Origin: Clavulina sp. PMI_390
Taxonomy: Eukaryota; Basidiomycota; Agaricomycetes; Cantharellales; Hydnaceae
NCBI GenBank assembly: GCA_015039315.1
Contig: WIDE01000053.1
Location: 2,668-66,667 of the forward strand
Reading direction: 5' to 3'
DNA length: 64,000 bases
The notes under the pieces were generated by a model. The model saw only the letters and a list, made by a program, of their open reading frames with translations. It searched no databases and was not told the origin of the DNA. Each line of letters begins with the position of its first letter. Position 1 is the stretch's first letter. The translations under genes and the position numbers were made by a program. Shown here piece by piece: positions 35,180 to 45,957 of the stretch.

Positions 35180-37296
35180 TGAGAGGTCAGAAACGCGAGT
35201 GTAATGCACATGGATATGCAGAGAGACGGAAGAGATGGACTCAGAGGCGGCGATGAGGCGCTTGAAGGTCGGGAGAATGGAGATCAGGGCGGCTGTGATG
35301 GTATGTATCGGATAAGATATCAGCCATAGCAACACGGAGGTATCAGACAGGAAATGAAGGGTCAGCGTACCAGGATCTTTCACAACCCATACAAGATCAA
35401 TAATACGGACATGGCTGCTTCCTTCGAACAAATCACGGATGACATCTTGTGTGGCACTTAGACCGAAAGTGATCCCACTACCACCACAAATGAACATAGA
35501 CGACGAGAAGCTGGAGAAAATCACATTCCCCGGGCCACCTGCAAAATAAACACGGGTAGTGGAAGCCAATGATGAGTAGAGAAGGGGAGATAAGACCACC
35601 GAGGGGCCACGGAGGAGAGGCGGAGGAAGTCATAAAAGGAGAAGAGTGACCGAGCCGGGTCAGTGAAGTTCAACGCGGCCGACGGTTCTAAAAAAACGCA
35701 CCATATGGTCCTTGAACTAGGACACTGACGGTTTTCTTCGACCCAAGTCCTGCTTCTTTGGCGGCTACACCCGCAGCCGGATCCTCCATCGCCAATTTCG
35801 CTAATTGACGCGTCCAATCACCCGCCTCGTGGCAGTACAGAACGATCCCTTCACGATCCTCGCTTATCGAAGCGATGGTAAATGGGTGGCTTTCCACCGC
35901 ATTCATGACTCCCATACCAGTAGATAGCACAAATAGGCGAACGTGCTGACCGGCACGCCACCCTGACCGCAGCGAAGGAACTACGACGCGTGTAGCTTGG
36001 AGAGTTGGGAGATACTCGACCGTGGCGCTCGTGTAACGTGCTTGTACAGCGCGAAGGATGAGATCGAGGGCATAGATACCCCCTGCAGCAATGCTCCAGG
36101 GAATGGCAGCTGGTCGATGGATCCAGACCTATTATAACCAAGGCACGAGTGCGCCACAGGAGAGATTCAACGAAGTTGGGAGGATGAGAAAAAATTAGTA
36201 GATCACGAGGCGATAAACGGTCTGCTCACCCCGACAACAAAAGTAACGAAGCCAATTCTGTGGCCATAAGCGAAGACTGTCCAAAAAATGTTCCTCATAA
36301 AGGGGAGAGAAGTGAACGTTATCACGATGATGCCACTGAATGGGATCATGCCGGTGACCAAGTCCTGGGGACTGAGACCGTTGGCCACAACATTGCCTGT
36401 GATCCATATAACCACTAGACGAAAAAAGAAATCAAGAATCGTCGGATAAGCAAATGTCAGTAGGATCTTCAGCGACAAACGAACGGAGAAACATAGCACG
36501 AGACTTACAATAGGGGATGCCGTGGAACAAGGAAGCAACAAATATGATTTGGCCGACCCAGCGATGAAGGTAGTTGAGCTTCTCATATCCCTTGCCAACC
36601 AAGAACCCGATCAATGAGTTCTTCGACGCCAGCAGGAACGCGACTGGGATCTGGGATAGAGCAATCCAACCAGCCCGTGTCGGGTTGGATACTGGGCTGG
36701 ATAAGATGAAGAGCCCCAAACAGATGAGGGCCGTATATGCGAAGAGGACTACCACTTGTCCAAGCGAATAGCCCATAATCTGCTGTGAGAGCTGGCTCGA
36801 GAGCGGATAAAGGAGTGTGCGTAGCGACGGAACGTGCTTGGGAGGGATCCGAGGGTTAGAAGCGTCGGATATCTCGGCCCAGCGACGCGTGAGGTCGTTG
36901 AGATCCGTGCTCCTCCGTCCCAGACTTCGAGTAGACGACGCTCGGCGCGGAGTGGTGATCTTCTCTTCGGCATTCTGAACCTCTCCATGTCCGGAAGGAC
37001 GGGGTCGTCTAGTCGAATTCCTTACCAAAGAGGGCTCTCGCTTGAATCTCCAGCCCTTTTTAGCGGTCTGGGAAAATGAAAGACGAGCGGACACCCGAGG
37101 GAAGGAAACGCATGCAAATAGCGCCAGCGCCATTAGCATAGCGTAGATAACATAATCGGCGGCTCTATTGGTCGATATGGATCAGAGGAAATAATAACCT
37201 GAAGCGTATGAGATTAACGCACTGATAATCCTCTAGCTGAGGGGGTGGTGGCATGGAATCAGCAGAAGGAGCGTCCCCTTGAGCTGAGAGAGACAT

Positions 37297-39586
37297 GATC
37301 GGTCGGTAGTCGAGGATATTGTTGGTCCCGAATGAAAGTAATGGCAGTTCCTCAGACGTCAACCTTGAGAGCGCGCGGCGCAAAATATGGTTGATGAGGA
37401 GTAACAACCTCTACAACGAAAAGAGGGTGATGGTAAGATGGTTTGATGTCCGAACGAGCGAGGGGTGAAGTAGAAGGTCAGCCAGCGGGTTTATGCGCGT
37501 AAATTTATTGGTTTCAGAGGGCGTAGAAGGCATTACACATGAGCGCAGCATCAGGAACAGCAAGTGGCCTTCGTAATAACCAATCGGTGATTATGGCATG
37601 TTGTCACCACAAACACATTCTTAAGCTGCGGAGGCGGTAGTTACACCCCCTAAACTCAAATACCACATATATTTGCACACGAGGGCGTGAAGCAGGCCTG
37701 AGGGATCGAATGCATCAGGGGCCAACGAGCGGACAGTGGATATTGGAGAATCGCTTCTGTGTCAGTCTAACGCGCGGGCTCGTGAGCAACTGGCGATCAA
37801 CGTGGTTTTTCGTTCGTTGACTGTCAGAAAATCGCAGCAATTCCCAGAATTCATCCGTGCTCCATGCACTTAGCCCAGCATTTTGATGTCTTCAGGCAGT
37901 GGGCTCCGATTTGATGCGGAGTAGGGGTCGATAACCAAGCGATATCATTCTGGGGGCTGATATTGCTTTTAACGGACTAGGTTTGTGCACGGCTGTAAGA
38001 ACCAGGGGCTCGCTTTCGGATCTTCAGCCTTTCAAGAGTGCCTACTATCCGCTCGCACTCGTGGCGCCGAAAATTCTCACGCCAAGGCTTGGCTGCCCTA
38101 TATATACATTCAGGTTTGTTATTCAAAAGCATCCTCCCCAATGGCTGGCTCTCATTGAGCACAGGCCTGAGTGAATCTGAGCTAGAATCATTTTGTCTAT
38201 CGTGAAACCCTGGGCATTAAATTCCAGCTCTCCGTTGACTAGGCCTACCTTGATTCGCGTTCTTGCAGAGAGACCAGCATGTCTAAGCCATTACGATGGT
38301 CACTTCATGTCTTCCAGTCGGAATGAGCCAAAGATGCGGGTATGTTCCAGGTTCGGTCGTTGTTTCACTAGGATCAATAACGAAGCGAGGGCACATCAAC
38401 GGTCCACAGTCTCGCGGACGGCGAAGCAATAGCAGCCCCATCACTTCAAGCAGAGCCCCAACCCAACTAGTTAGACTACGTCCGTCGTTACGACGGCCTT
38501 TCCTGATCCTTGTTGTAAGCCTTCCATTCTCTCAGTAGCTCGCATGGCACCATTGAGCGTGTCCCATATGATGAACCTCCCCTCGAGTGAAGGCTCTAGA
38601 ACCACACGACTGCAGGACAGCTTCGCGTATCCATTCACTTAAATGATTGGCTATGCCGATGACGTGAAAATACCTCATATTCCATTTGGCGCCTCTTCCC
38701 ACTGCGCTACATGGAGATCTTGTGTCAGGATTTTTCCTGAGATGATGAAAGAAAAAATTACCTGCCGAATCCAGAAAATGACTCCCGCCCCTTTCTCTTG
38801 CCGATCTAGCGTTCCGCCAAGTACTCTAGACGATTGGTTCGATCACCTTTCTCATGGAAAAGATGATCATCCAGCCTGCTGCCCGGCGCTGTATGCTCAA
38901 GACAGAAGAACTCTAAAAAGTCGTCATTAAGCTCGACAGACCCCCGCATATGCCCGCCGTTAGCGGTAGGTATCGGGACGAGGATAGCGGCTTCAGCATT
39001 GACTTCGGGTTCTACGGGACATAAATTCAAATTTTCCGTCCTCTGCAGTCATGATTTGTCCCCTCTTAATGGCACCTGGTCCAATTGCGACTATTGAGGC
39101 ACTCAATTATACGAAGATTTGTCAGAAACGATAGGGCAATAGCCCCTGCTACGTAAGATAGTCGTACTCGTATGCATGTATTTAGCCTTCCGTTTCTGAG
39201 CTGCGCAGTTGTGCTGATATCTTTACGTAATGCCGATCGATCCCATGGACCAAGGTGCCACCACAGAAGGGACTTAGGAAGTATCCATGTCTCCGTCGAA
39301 TTCCTTAATTTCTAACGGTAATGAGCATCATCAGGAGAAGGAGAGTACAAATTATTGATTTTGTTCTCACTATCGTACTTTGAGACATTGGCCAGCAAGT
39401 CGAATACAAGTACAACAGGAAGCGGGCTGATGATCTTACAGATAAGAAAAAGATGTAAACTGGAAGGTAAAGAGAAGGGAGAGCGATTTTTAACAGATAC
39501 GGCAAAGAGATAACGTGAGATCAATGACCCGTCGAGGGATAAGCAAAGGTGGTAAGTGCGCATGTGGGGCGTTGTTTGATGCACGG
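37297..39586. other. Gene-poor 2.3-kb spacer between ferric reductases
   Basis: It holds the promoter of ferric reductase A at its left end (conserved block 37575-37660) and the 3' flank of ferric reductase B at its right end. A minus-strand open frame at 38806-39030 (75 codons, acidic, amino-acid use like coding sequence) could be a gene fragment, but I recognise no family and no partner exons. Confidence 0.5.
37575..37660 (-). promoter_or_regulatory. Conserved upstream block, ferric reductase A
   Basis: Sequence including 'CTGCGGAGGCGGTAGTT' and 'CCCCCTAAACTCAA' (37626-37659), about 330 bases before the ATG, is matched by a block upstream of the paralogue at 42478-42592. Shared regulation by iron is possible but no binding factor can be named. 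Confidence 0.4.
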
Positions 39587-42163
39587 TTACCAAGCAAACG
39601 CTCTGATGAGGCAAACCAGGGGGATCATCGTTAGACACCTCATTCAATGATTGGGTAATACAAATGTGAAATACATACTCTTCGACAAGCTCCACTCCTC
39701 CGACAGCGTTGCGCACGCTCCTCCCAACAGCGTGCTCGGCCTTTCGCACACTGTCCATCAAGGGCTCAGGACCACAAGCACCGACTACCACCCCATACAG
39801 CTGCTCACGCTCCCCTCCAGGTGCGGGAGCGTTCTTGATCCCGCTCGTGCAGTCGCATAGCGCGGCGAGCATATCACCGAGGTCAGGGCGGCCTGGGACG
39901 AGCTTTATTTCCTCAGGTAGATGGAGGTCGCCAATGGATGAGGCTGAAAAGTTCGAGGCGCGGGTGTAGTGCACGTGGATGTGTAGAGAGACCGAAGAGA
40001 TGGACTCAGCGGCGGAGACGAGGCGTTTGAAGGCAGGCAGGATGGGAATGAGGGCAGCTGTGATAGAAGGTCCGTGAATTGGAATGTTAATCACATAGAA
40101 ATGAAGTCACGAGAATGCAGAAGGAGATTTGTCGACGTACAAGGATCTTGGACGACCCACACGAGATCAACAACGCGAATACGGCTGCAGCGGTCGAACG
40201 CGTCACGTATGACATCCTGGGTGGCGCTCAAGCCAAAAGTAATCCCTCCGCCACCACAAACGAACATAGCCGAGGAAAAGCTTGAGAAGATCACGTTCCC
40301 TGGCCCACCTGAATATGGGTGCATGCGAAGGCGTGGGGTTCCATAGGAGCGAGAGAGGACAGGCGAGAGAGCGCAACCGAGAATGGAGTCACGCGATGAT
40401 AGAGAGCCGACAAGAGAATGTGTTTGTGAGTCAGGAAATGTCCGATGTGGTCAGGTAGGAGAGAAATCGAAAAGGAGAGCGTACCATAAGGGCCTTGCAC
40501 CAGGACGTTGACTGTTCTCCCAGAGCTAAATCCTGCTTCTTTATCACTGGATCCATATCCCAATGGTGCAGCCGGGTGTCCTCGTGCCAGTTTGGCCAAC
40601 TGGCGGGTCCAGTCACCCGCCTCACGACAGTACAGCACCATTCCTTCTTGATCCTCGCTTGTCGATGCAATGGTGAATGGATGACTTTCCACCGCATTCA
40701 TCACGCCCATTCCGCTGGAGAGCACGAATAGGCGGACATGTTGCCCCGCGCGCCACCCTGAACGGAGCGAAGGGACGACGACGCGTGTAGCCTTGAGAGC
40801 AGGGAGATATTCGATTGTGGCGGGCTTGTAGTGCACTTGCACAGCCCGTAGAATGAGATCGAGAGCATAGATGCCTCCTGCGGCAACACACCAAGGAATA
40901 GCAACCGGAACGTGGTAGCACGCCTAGATTCATGAAAGAGTGGAGTGTTCCAAAAATAGAGTTGCCGAGGGAGGGAAGTGGTGAGAATCATATGTGAATG
41001 AACGGATGGACCGAGTGGTTACTATCAGATAAACCACTTACCCCAACAACGAAGGTAGTGAAGCCAATTATGTGGCCATAAGAGAAGATCATCCATAACT
41101 TGTTCCTCATCACAGGGATAGAAGACAGCGCGAGCACGCATATGCCACTGAACGCAACCATGCCAGTGATCGAGACCTGGGTGCGCATGTTCTTTGTCAG
41201 ATCGTTGGCTTTCGTCCATACCACCACTAAAGGAAGGGAGTAGAAGAGGTTGAACAGTAACCATGTCAGTAGGGGACTCTTCTCCGCAGCGATTAATACA
41301 TAAGTGTGGGTCCCGCGAAAACGGTCATGCGAAGAAACGAGGGAAGAAGCGATCACTTACACCAGGAGACGACGTGGAACAATGCCGCAATGAATATCAT
41401 TTGGCCGACCCAGCGGTGGAGGTAATTGAGCTTCTCGTATCCCTTCCCAACGAGCAACCCAATCAGCGAGTTCTTTGAGGCAAGCAGAAAAGCGGCTGGA
41501 ATCTGGGTTACCACGATCCATCCGGCGCGCTTTGGGTTTGACACTGGGTCAGAGAAGAGGAACATGCCAAAGCAAATGAGGATCGTGTACGCGAGAAGGA
41601 TGACGACTTGGCCAAGCGAGAAGCCAAGGACACGTCGGGAGAACTGGCTCGAAATCGGATACAGGATGGTGCGCAGCGAGGAGACGTGCATGGGAGCTAT
41701 GCGTGGTTTGGAGGTGTCGAATAGCTCGGCCCAGTGGCGTGTCAGGCGGTTGAGATCCATGCTCCTGCGTCCGGGATTCTGAGCAAACGGAGCTCGAGGT
41801 GGGGTCAGCGTTTTCTCGTCACCATCCCAATCTGCGCGTCCACCTCTGAGCGTCTGGACGCGTCGAATCGGATCGCGCACGGGAGGAGACCCATGCTTGA
41901 TCCACCAGCCCTGTTTAGCGGTTTGAGCGAACGAGAGTCGAGCAAATGCGCGGGGAAGAGCGGTGATTGCAAATAGCGCCAGCGCTATCAGCAAACTCCA
42001 AATGACGAAGTCCGCAGCTCTATCATGATAATTGCGATAAATCAACCAAATATAAAATATGAGACCGAAGCCTCGGGAGATCGACGCACTGATAATCCTC
42101 TAACCGAGGTTTTGGAGGTGCGAAGCCAGCTGCAAGAGTTTCTCCTTGAGGGGTAGGGGACAT
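39587..42163 (-). CDS. Ferric reductase B (FRE family), intact
   Basis: Plasma-membrane ferric/cupric reductase of about 620 residues. The ATG at 42163 starts MSPTPQGETLAAGF; exon 1 (42163-42090) joins exon 2 (from 42019) at 'EDYQ|AADFVIW'. A long hydrophilic loop precedes the heme helices: 'YLHRWVGQMIFIAALFHVVSW', then 'IPVMRNKLWMIFSYGHIIGF' and 'ACYHVPVAIPW', supplying the four His ligands. Then comes the FAD-binding domain ('LRSGWRAGQHVRLFVLSS', 'ESHPFTIAS') and the NADPH domain ('CGGGGITFGLSATQDVIRD', 'LYGVVVGACGPEPLMDSVRK'). The last intron splits 'VELVEE|AFAW'; stop at 39587-39589. It aligns throughout with the disrupted copy A and probably supplies the activity that A has lost. Confidence 0.92.
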
Positions 42164-42934
42164 GATGGGCTTCGGGAGAAAGATTTGGGCAGTCTCAAAT
42201 GAAGGTGCAGAAGATGCTTGTGTCAACAGCAGGAGCGCGCTGCGCGATATGCAGTCGATGAACAGTGACGACCTCCAGGGCCAGTGATAACCTCTAGGGT
42301 CGCAAGAGAGTCGAAGTTAGCAGTCAAAGAGTGTGAATGAGTGGTGGCGAAGCAGTGAAGGGATGAGCGGAGGGAAAATAGTCGGCGGATTTATACAGGG
42401 ATAGCCATGGTGGTTCAAGGAGGGGTGGAGCGGTGTCAAACATATATCGCAGTATCAGTAGGGCCGGTTGTCGTTCGGAATGACCTATAATGCGATCACA
42501 GTATATTGTCGCCACGAAGGCGCTCCTAAGCGGGAGGAGTTGGGATGCTCGTAGTTCTGCTGCGGATACGGTAGTTGCCCCCTTAAGCTTAACGCGAACG
42601 CGCTTCCCGCGTGGGGACGGGATAGGGCTGGAGAACGGGGGAATGAACTCGCTAAACGAGCATTTGCAGAGCCCGGTGCCACAGTTCTGGGGCGAATCAA
42701 AATAGTGTACGCGGGGATCGACGTCGCTGTGTCATCGGGGAGCGTCGGATAAGCCGCCCGAATCCATCCATGCATTCGCCTGAGGCACTTCGATCAAGCC
42801 CAACGATTCACAGCCCAGATAAGGAGATTAGTCGAGAACATGAATTGAGGATAGATTATCTTGCGCAGCTGATACCATAATCAATCCTCAATCACCGGGG
42901 CCCAAAGGCTTCGCAGGTGGCTGTAGTAGGTAGC
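42164..42934. other. Ferric reductase B promoter region
   Basis: No coding exon seen. It contains the block shared with the upstream region of ferric reductase A and a TATA-like 'ggatttatacag' near 42388. Confidence 0.45.
42478..42592 (-). promoter_or_regulatory. Conserved upstream block, ferric reductase B
   Basis: 'CTGCGGATACGGTAGTT' plus 'CCCCCTTAAGCTTAA' (42560-42592), about 400 bases before the ATG, and the flanking 'ttgtcgccacgaag' match the ferric reductase A upstream block. Confidence 0.4.
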
Positions 42935-42953
42935 TGTTGTTGTTGTTGTTGTT
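42935..42953 (+). repeat. (GTT)n microsatellite, LINE tail
   Basis: About six GTT units in a row; on the minus strand this is an (AAC)n tail directly after the LINE 3' untranslated region. Confidence 0.85.
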
Positions 42954-43520
42954 GAATTCTCGTTTATTAGTCGTTTCAGGCTGCGAGCTGCTTGCCCACG
43001 CCAAGAACGACCCGGTGAGCTATACTACGAAAGGATAACGTCCGGAGATAAATATGAAATCATAGAAGAAAAATAAGAAAAGAATAATCGTGGGGGCCTT
43101 ATCATAGAATATAACGTGGAAGTAGCGTGGTAGGTATCATAAGAAGAGTGTTTCGTGAGTGTTTGTTTTGCGTGCGGGGGTATCAGGGTTATGATGCGGT
43201 GCTATACTACTATAGAGGAGTTTGTTAGTAGGGAATAGAACCAGAATAGAATGATATGTGGAGGAAAGTGTCCGTAGGTCGTAACAGAAACACTGCCGGC
43301 GTAAGGAAGGCCGGCGTGCGTAATAGGTGACCAGTGAAGAGCTGAGGGAACCGGCTAAACCTTTGCAAATGCATTGGTCGCCTCAATAAATTCCGCTAGT
43401 CGGGCAACGCCATCGCGCGACCCGAGTAGGGTTTCCATCGATTGTTCCTCGTCATCTTCTCCCAGGAGGTGACGGAAGTGTGTGTATCGGGGGCAGTCGA
43501 GGTAGCTATCAGTGTGTCAG
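42935..43520 (-). mobile_element. 5'-truncated non-LTR (LINE) retrotransposon relic
   Basis: On the minus strand about 50 codons end at the TAG at 43357-43355: 'SYLDCPRYTHFRHLL...', then 'METLLGSRDGVARLAEFIEA'. This is the typical C-terminus of a fungal LINE reverse transcriptase/RNase H polyprotein (the 'CPRY...R' zinc-knuckle-like motif followed by 'LL.....LA.FIEATNAF'). An in-frame stop lies just upstream, and no reverse-transcriptase core is present. Downstream, about 400 bases of 3' untranslated sequence end in an (AAC)n tail (42935-42953 on the plus strand as GTT repeats). This is the normal layout of a 5'-truncated LINE insertion. Confidence 0.7.
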
Positions 43521-43808
43521 ATAAAGTATCAATGCTGCGCTTCTTCAGGTGGTGTGGTTGCCGCTGGCCTCCGTAGCGTGCGAACCGAGAATTGCTGCGC
43601 TCTACTGTCTACACCGTTTTGATGAGAAGCCTCGTTTCCAATGTACTCGTCGAGGCCGTGTCCTTCGATGTCATCATGGTGTCTCGTGAACCCGCATGTC
43701 AATCTCGCTTATTGAATTGTGGGATTACAAACCATGAACTTTTAGCCAGCATTGAGTTCATCGAGTCATTTTTCTTTCACATACGTCCATCTTCCTTTGG
43801 ATACGAGC

Positions 43809-45524
43809 ATGTCTGAACGATATTATGATCGTTTCATGTCTGCCTTGAGTAAAACCTGGGTTATCAGTCCAAGTATGTTGCTGGTATATACGTTTGCTGC
43901 TCAACTGCGACTTACGATGAAGCTGGAACGCATGTGCACGTCTAGTTCACAGTCTCGTGGACGTCGAAGCAACACCAGGAGTTCTATCGCTTTTAGCTGG
44001 AAAACCCAATTCCACTACGTTCCCGATCACGAAGATCTCTCTTGATATCTCTTCGTCAGCCTCCACTTCATCACCCTCCGATGAGGCCGTCGAGCGCGTT
44101 ACGTTTGACGAACAAGCCCTCAAGTTGGGGCTCCAATACGGAACCACTACTGGGCAGCTTGGGCTATTGAATCTTCTAACTGAATGGCAATGTAAATGGC
44201 ATGGTCTCACCGTCGACCCTAGCCGGCGTCTGTCGTTGGCAGCAGGCGCCAGTGACTTATTATTCCAGGCAATTAAAACCATTCTCGATCCTGGAGACGT
44301 GGTACTTGTCGAGGTGAGTAAATGATCTTCTGTGATAATTCCTGGCCCAATATTCCTACTGAACGCGCGCTTTCATACTAGGATGCCGACTACTGCAGCG
44401 TCCGTGCGACAGTGGAAGGCTGTAGTGCGGAATGCCTCGCAGTCCCTGTCGATGATCATGGTATTGTACCAGAATCTTTACAAAAGCTCCTCGCAGAATG
44501 GCCCGCAGAGAAGCCAAAACCAAAATGCCTCTACACTATGCCTGTCGGGACGCCGCTATCTGGTTCGTTGTCATACATCAGGTCCTCAAATGCAACAGCT
44601 GAGCACGAAACCGTATCCAGGAAGTATCGTCCCTTTGGAACGGCGATTACAAATCCTCGCGCTCGCGAGAGAACACGAGTTCCTGATCCTCGAAGGTTAT
44701 TGTCCCCGGTTATGACCGTTGATCTACACCTTTTCTCACTTCGACTATTACAGATGATCCATTCTATCATATCTCCTATGGAACAGGTGATCCGCCACCT
44801 TCGTACCTTGCACTGGAGGCTCAAGACAGAGAATCCCCAAGGCTCGTCATACGATTTGACAGCTTCTCGCATATTCTGGGTCCCGGGTTGAGAATTGGAT
44901 TCGTTACGGGTCCTTTTGCGCTGCTGGAGATGATGGAGAGATTTGTGAGTCTAACCTCTCCACTACAGGAATCGCGCGTCTCGTTCTGCTCACCTTGAAC
45001 GACTGTCCTTTGTACCATACGCAGGCGGCGGTAGCGATCCTTCAACCACCTTCAATTGGGCAGTCGATTGTACACACAATATTGTCCAAATGGGGCATAC
45101 AAGGGTTCAAGGAGTATTGTCAAACTATCGGTGACTCGTATCGCTCGCAACGAGATCGATTCATTCGTTCGCTGCCGAAGCAATTCGGGGAGGTTTTCCA
45201 CTATTCAGATCCTCAGGCAGGACCTTTCCTTTGGTGAGGTGTCTTCCTCACAGACACCCAATCTCGTTCCCCTGACTATAACTTCCATTCAGGCTCAAGC
45301 TTCGTGACTCCTCGACTGAACCACTTAGCACGTAATTCGCAACTCGTTTGAGTGGGGCGCTTCCCAACACAGTAGCATCGACTGCATTAACTTCCCTTAG
45401 CGGTGTGGAATCGCCATACCTTCGTGTAAACTTCAGTCTCCTCCCCGAAGCAGACATCACCAAGGTGGCCTCTGAGCTCATGGATGCTGCTTTGGGAACA
45501 AGGGAAGTTGCGGCACATCCGTAG
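43809..45524 (+). CDS. PLP-dependent class I/II aminotransferase, 3' end suspect
   Basis: Fold-type I aminotransferase of the Aro8/2-aminoadipate type. Exon 1 (43809-43872) and exon 2 (43946-44313) fit exactly and join 'SALSKTWVISP' to 'IHSLVDVEATPGVLSLLAG'. Then come 'KPNSTTFPI', 'LQYGTTTGQLGLLNLLTEWQ', 'LAAGASDLLFQAIKTILDPG', 'KCLYTMPVG', 'ERRLQILALAREHEFLILE', 'RFDSFSHILGPGLRIGF' and 'PPSIGQSIVHTILSKWG'. The last exon (from 45299) meets TAA at 45333-45335. Family-like sequence ('ESPYLRVNFSLLPEADITKV') continues in the same frame to TAG at 45522-45524. A 69-base intron (45332-45400) would keep the frame but deletes the conserved small-domain segment. The 'YTMPVG' region also needs an awkward intron. 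It may be a decaying gene. The lysine that should bind PLP is not evident in 'FDSFSHILGPGLRIGF'. Confidence 0.62.
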
Positions 45525-45957
45525 ATCTTGTACCAATATACACATATCTCATTGGCTACACCAAGCTTGATACTTTTGCTGAAACATGTTGTGGCAGAGG
45601 ACGCCTCGCTGTTGTTTGTTCTGGTGTGGCTGTGGTGTCAACGCCAGAGATCTTGGCGCTGCCCATCAACTTTTGTTGGTTGAAAAGCCAAAGTCAAACC
45701 ATATTACCCTCACTGATGTGACACCTCATCAAATGTAATTGGTCGTTTAGTCACGGCAACCCGCAAATCCCCTCCTGTTGAAAAGATTCAATCACTGGCT
45801 GTGCTTCCCTGCTCCCAATCTGCTCCCACTCGTGTATATCAGGCTGCCCAGCTCTCATAGGGCCCCCACTTCCGGCAACGTATCAACTTGAAACCATCCC
45901 TTTCTTAGGCTTCCGATTTCGGGACAGTCTGACACTCAAAGCACGTTCATTGTTGGC
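45525..45957. other. Intergenic, aminotransferase/TPR gene
   Basis: 433 bases with no recognised exon. Confidence 0.45.

Larger units (their letters stand above)
33471..37296 (-). pseudogene. Ferric reductase A, interrupted by a TIR element
   Basis: Member of the FRE family: a plasma-membrane heme/flavin enzyme that reduces Fe(III) or Cu(II) for uptake. The ATG at 37296 starts MSLSAQGDAPSADS. The heme helices have 'YLHRWVGQIIFVASLFHG' and 'FAYGHRIGFVTFVVG', followed by 'WIHRP', giving the four expected His ligands. FAD binding is 'ESHPFTIAS', NADPH binding 'CGGSGITFG', and the C-terminus 'VELVEE|AFAW' with stop at 33471-33473. Between 'HYTRVSDLS' and 'ASSIGDLNLP', which are contiguous in paralogue B, lies a 1358-bp insertion (33822-35179). 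Reading through it soon reaches a stop that removes the last part of the NADPH domain. Unless the insert is spliced out, the gene is dead; the remaining exons look undecayed, so the insertion may be recent. Confidence 0.82.

Noticed and set aside
38650..38740. tRNA-like 'TAGCGCAGTGGG' on the minus strand (A-box match)
   Set aside because: No anticodon stem, no properly placed B-box and no acceptor pairing; probably chance or a very decayed relic.
38806..39030. Acidic 74-codon minus-strand frame in the ferric reductase spacer
   Set aside because: Could be a gene fragment, but nothing identifies it and no splice-linked exon was found.
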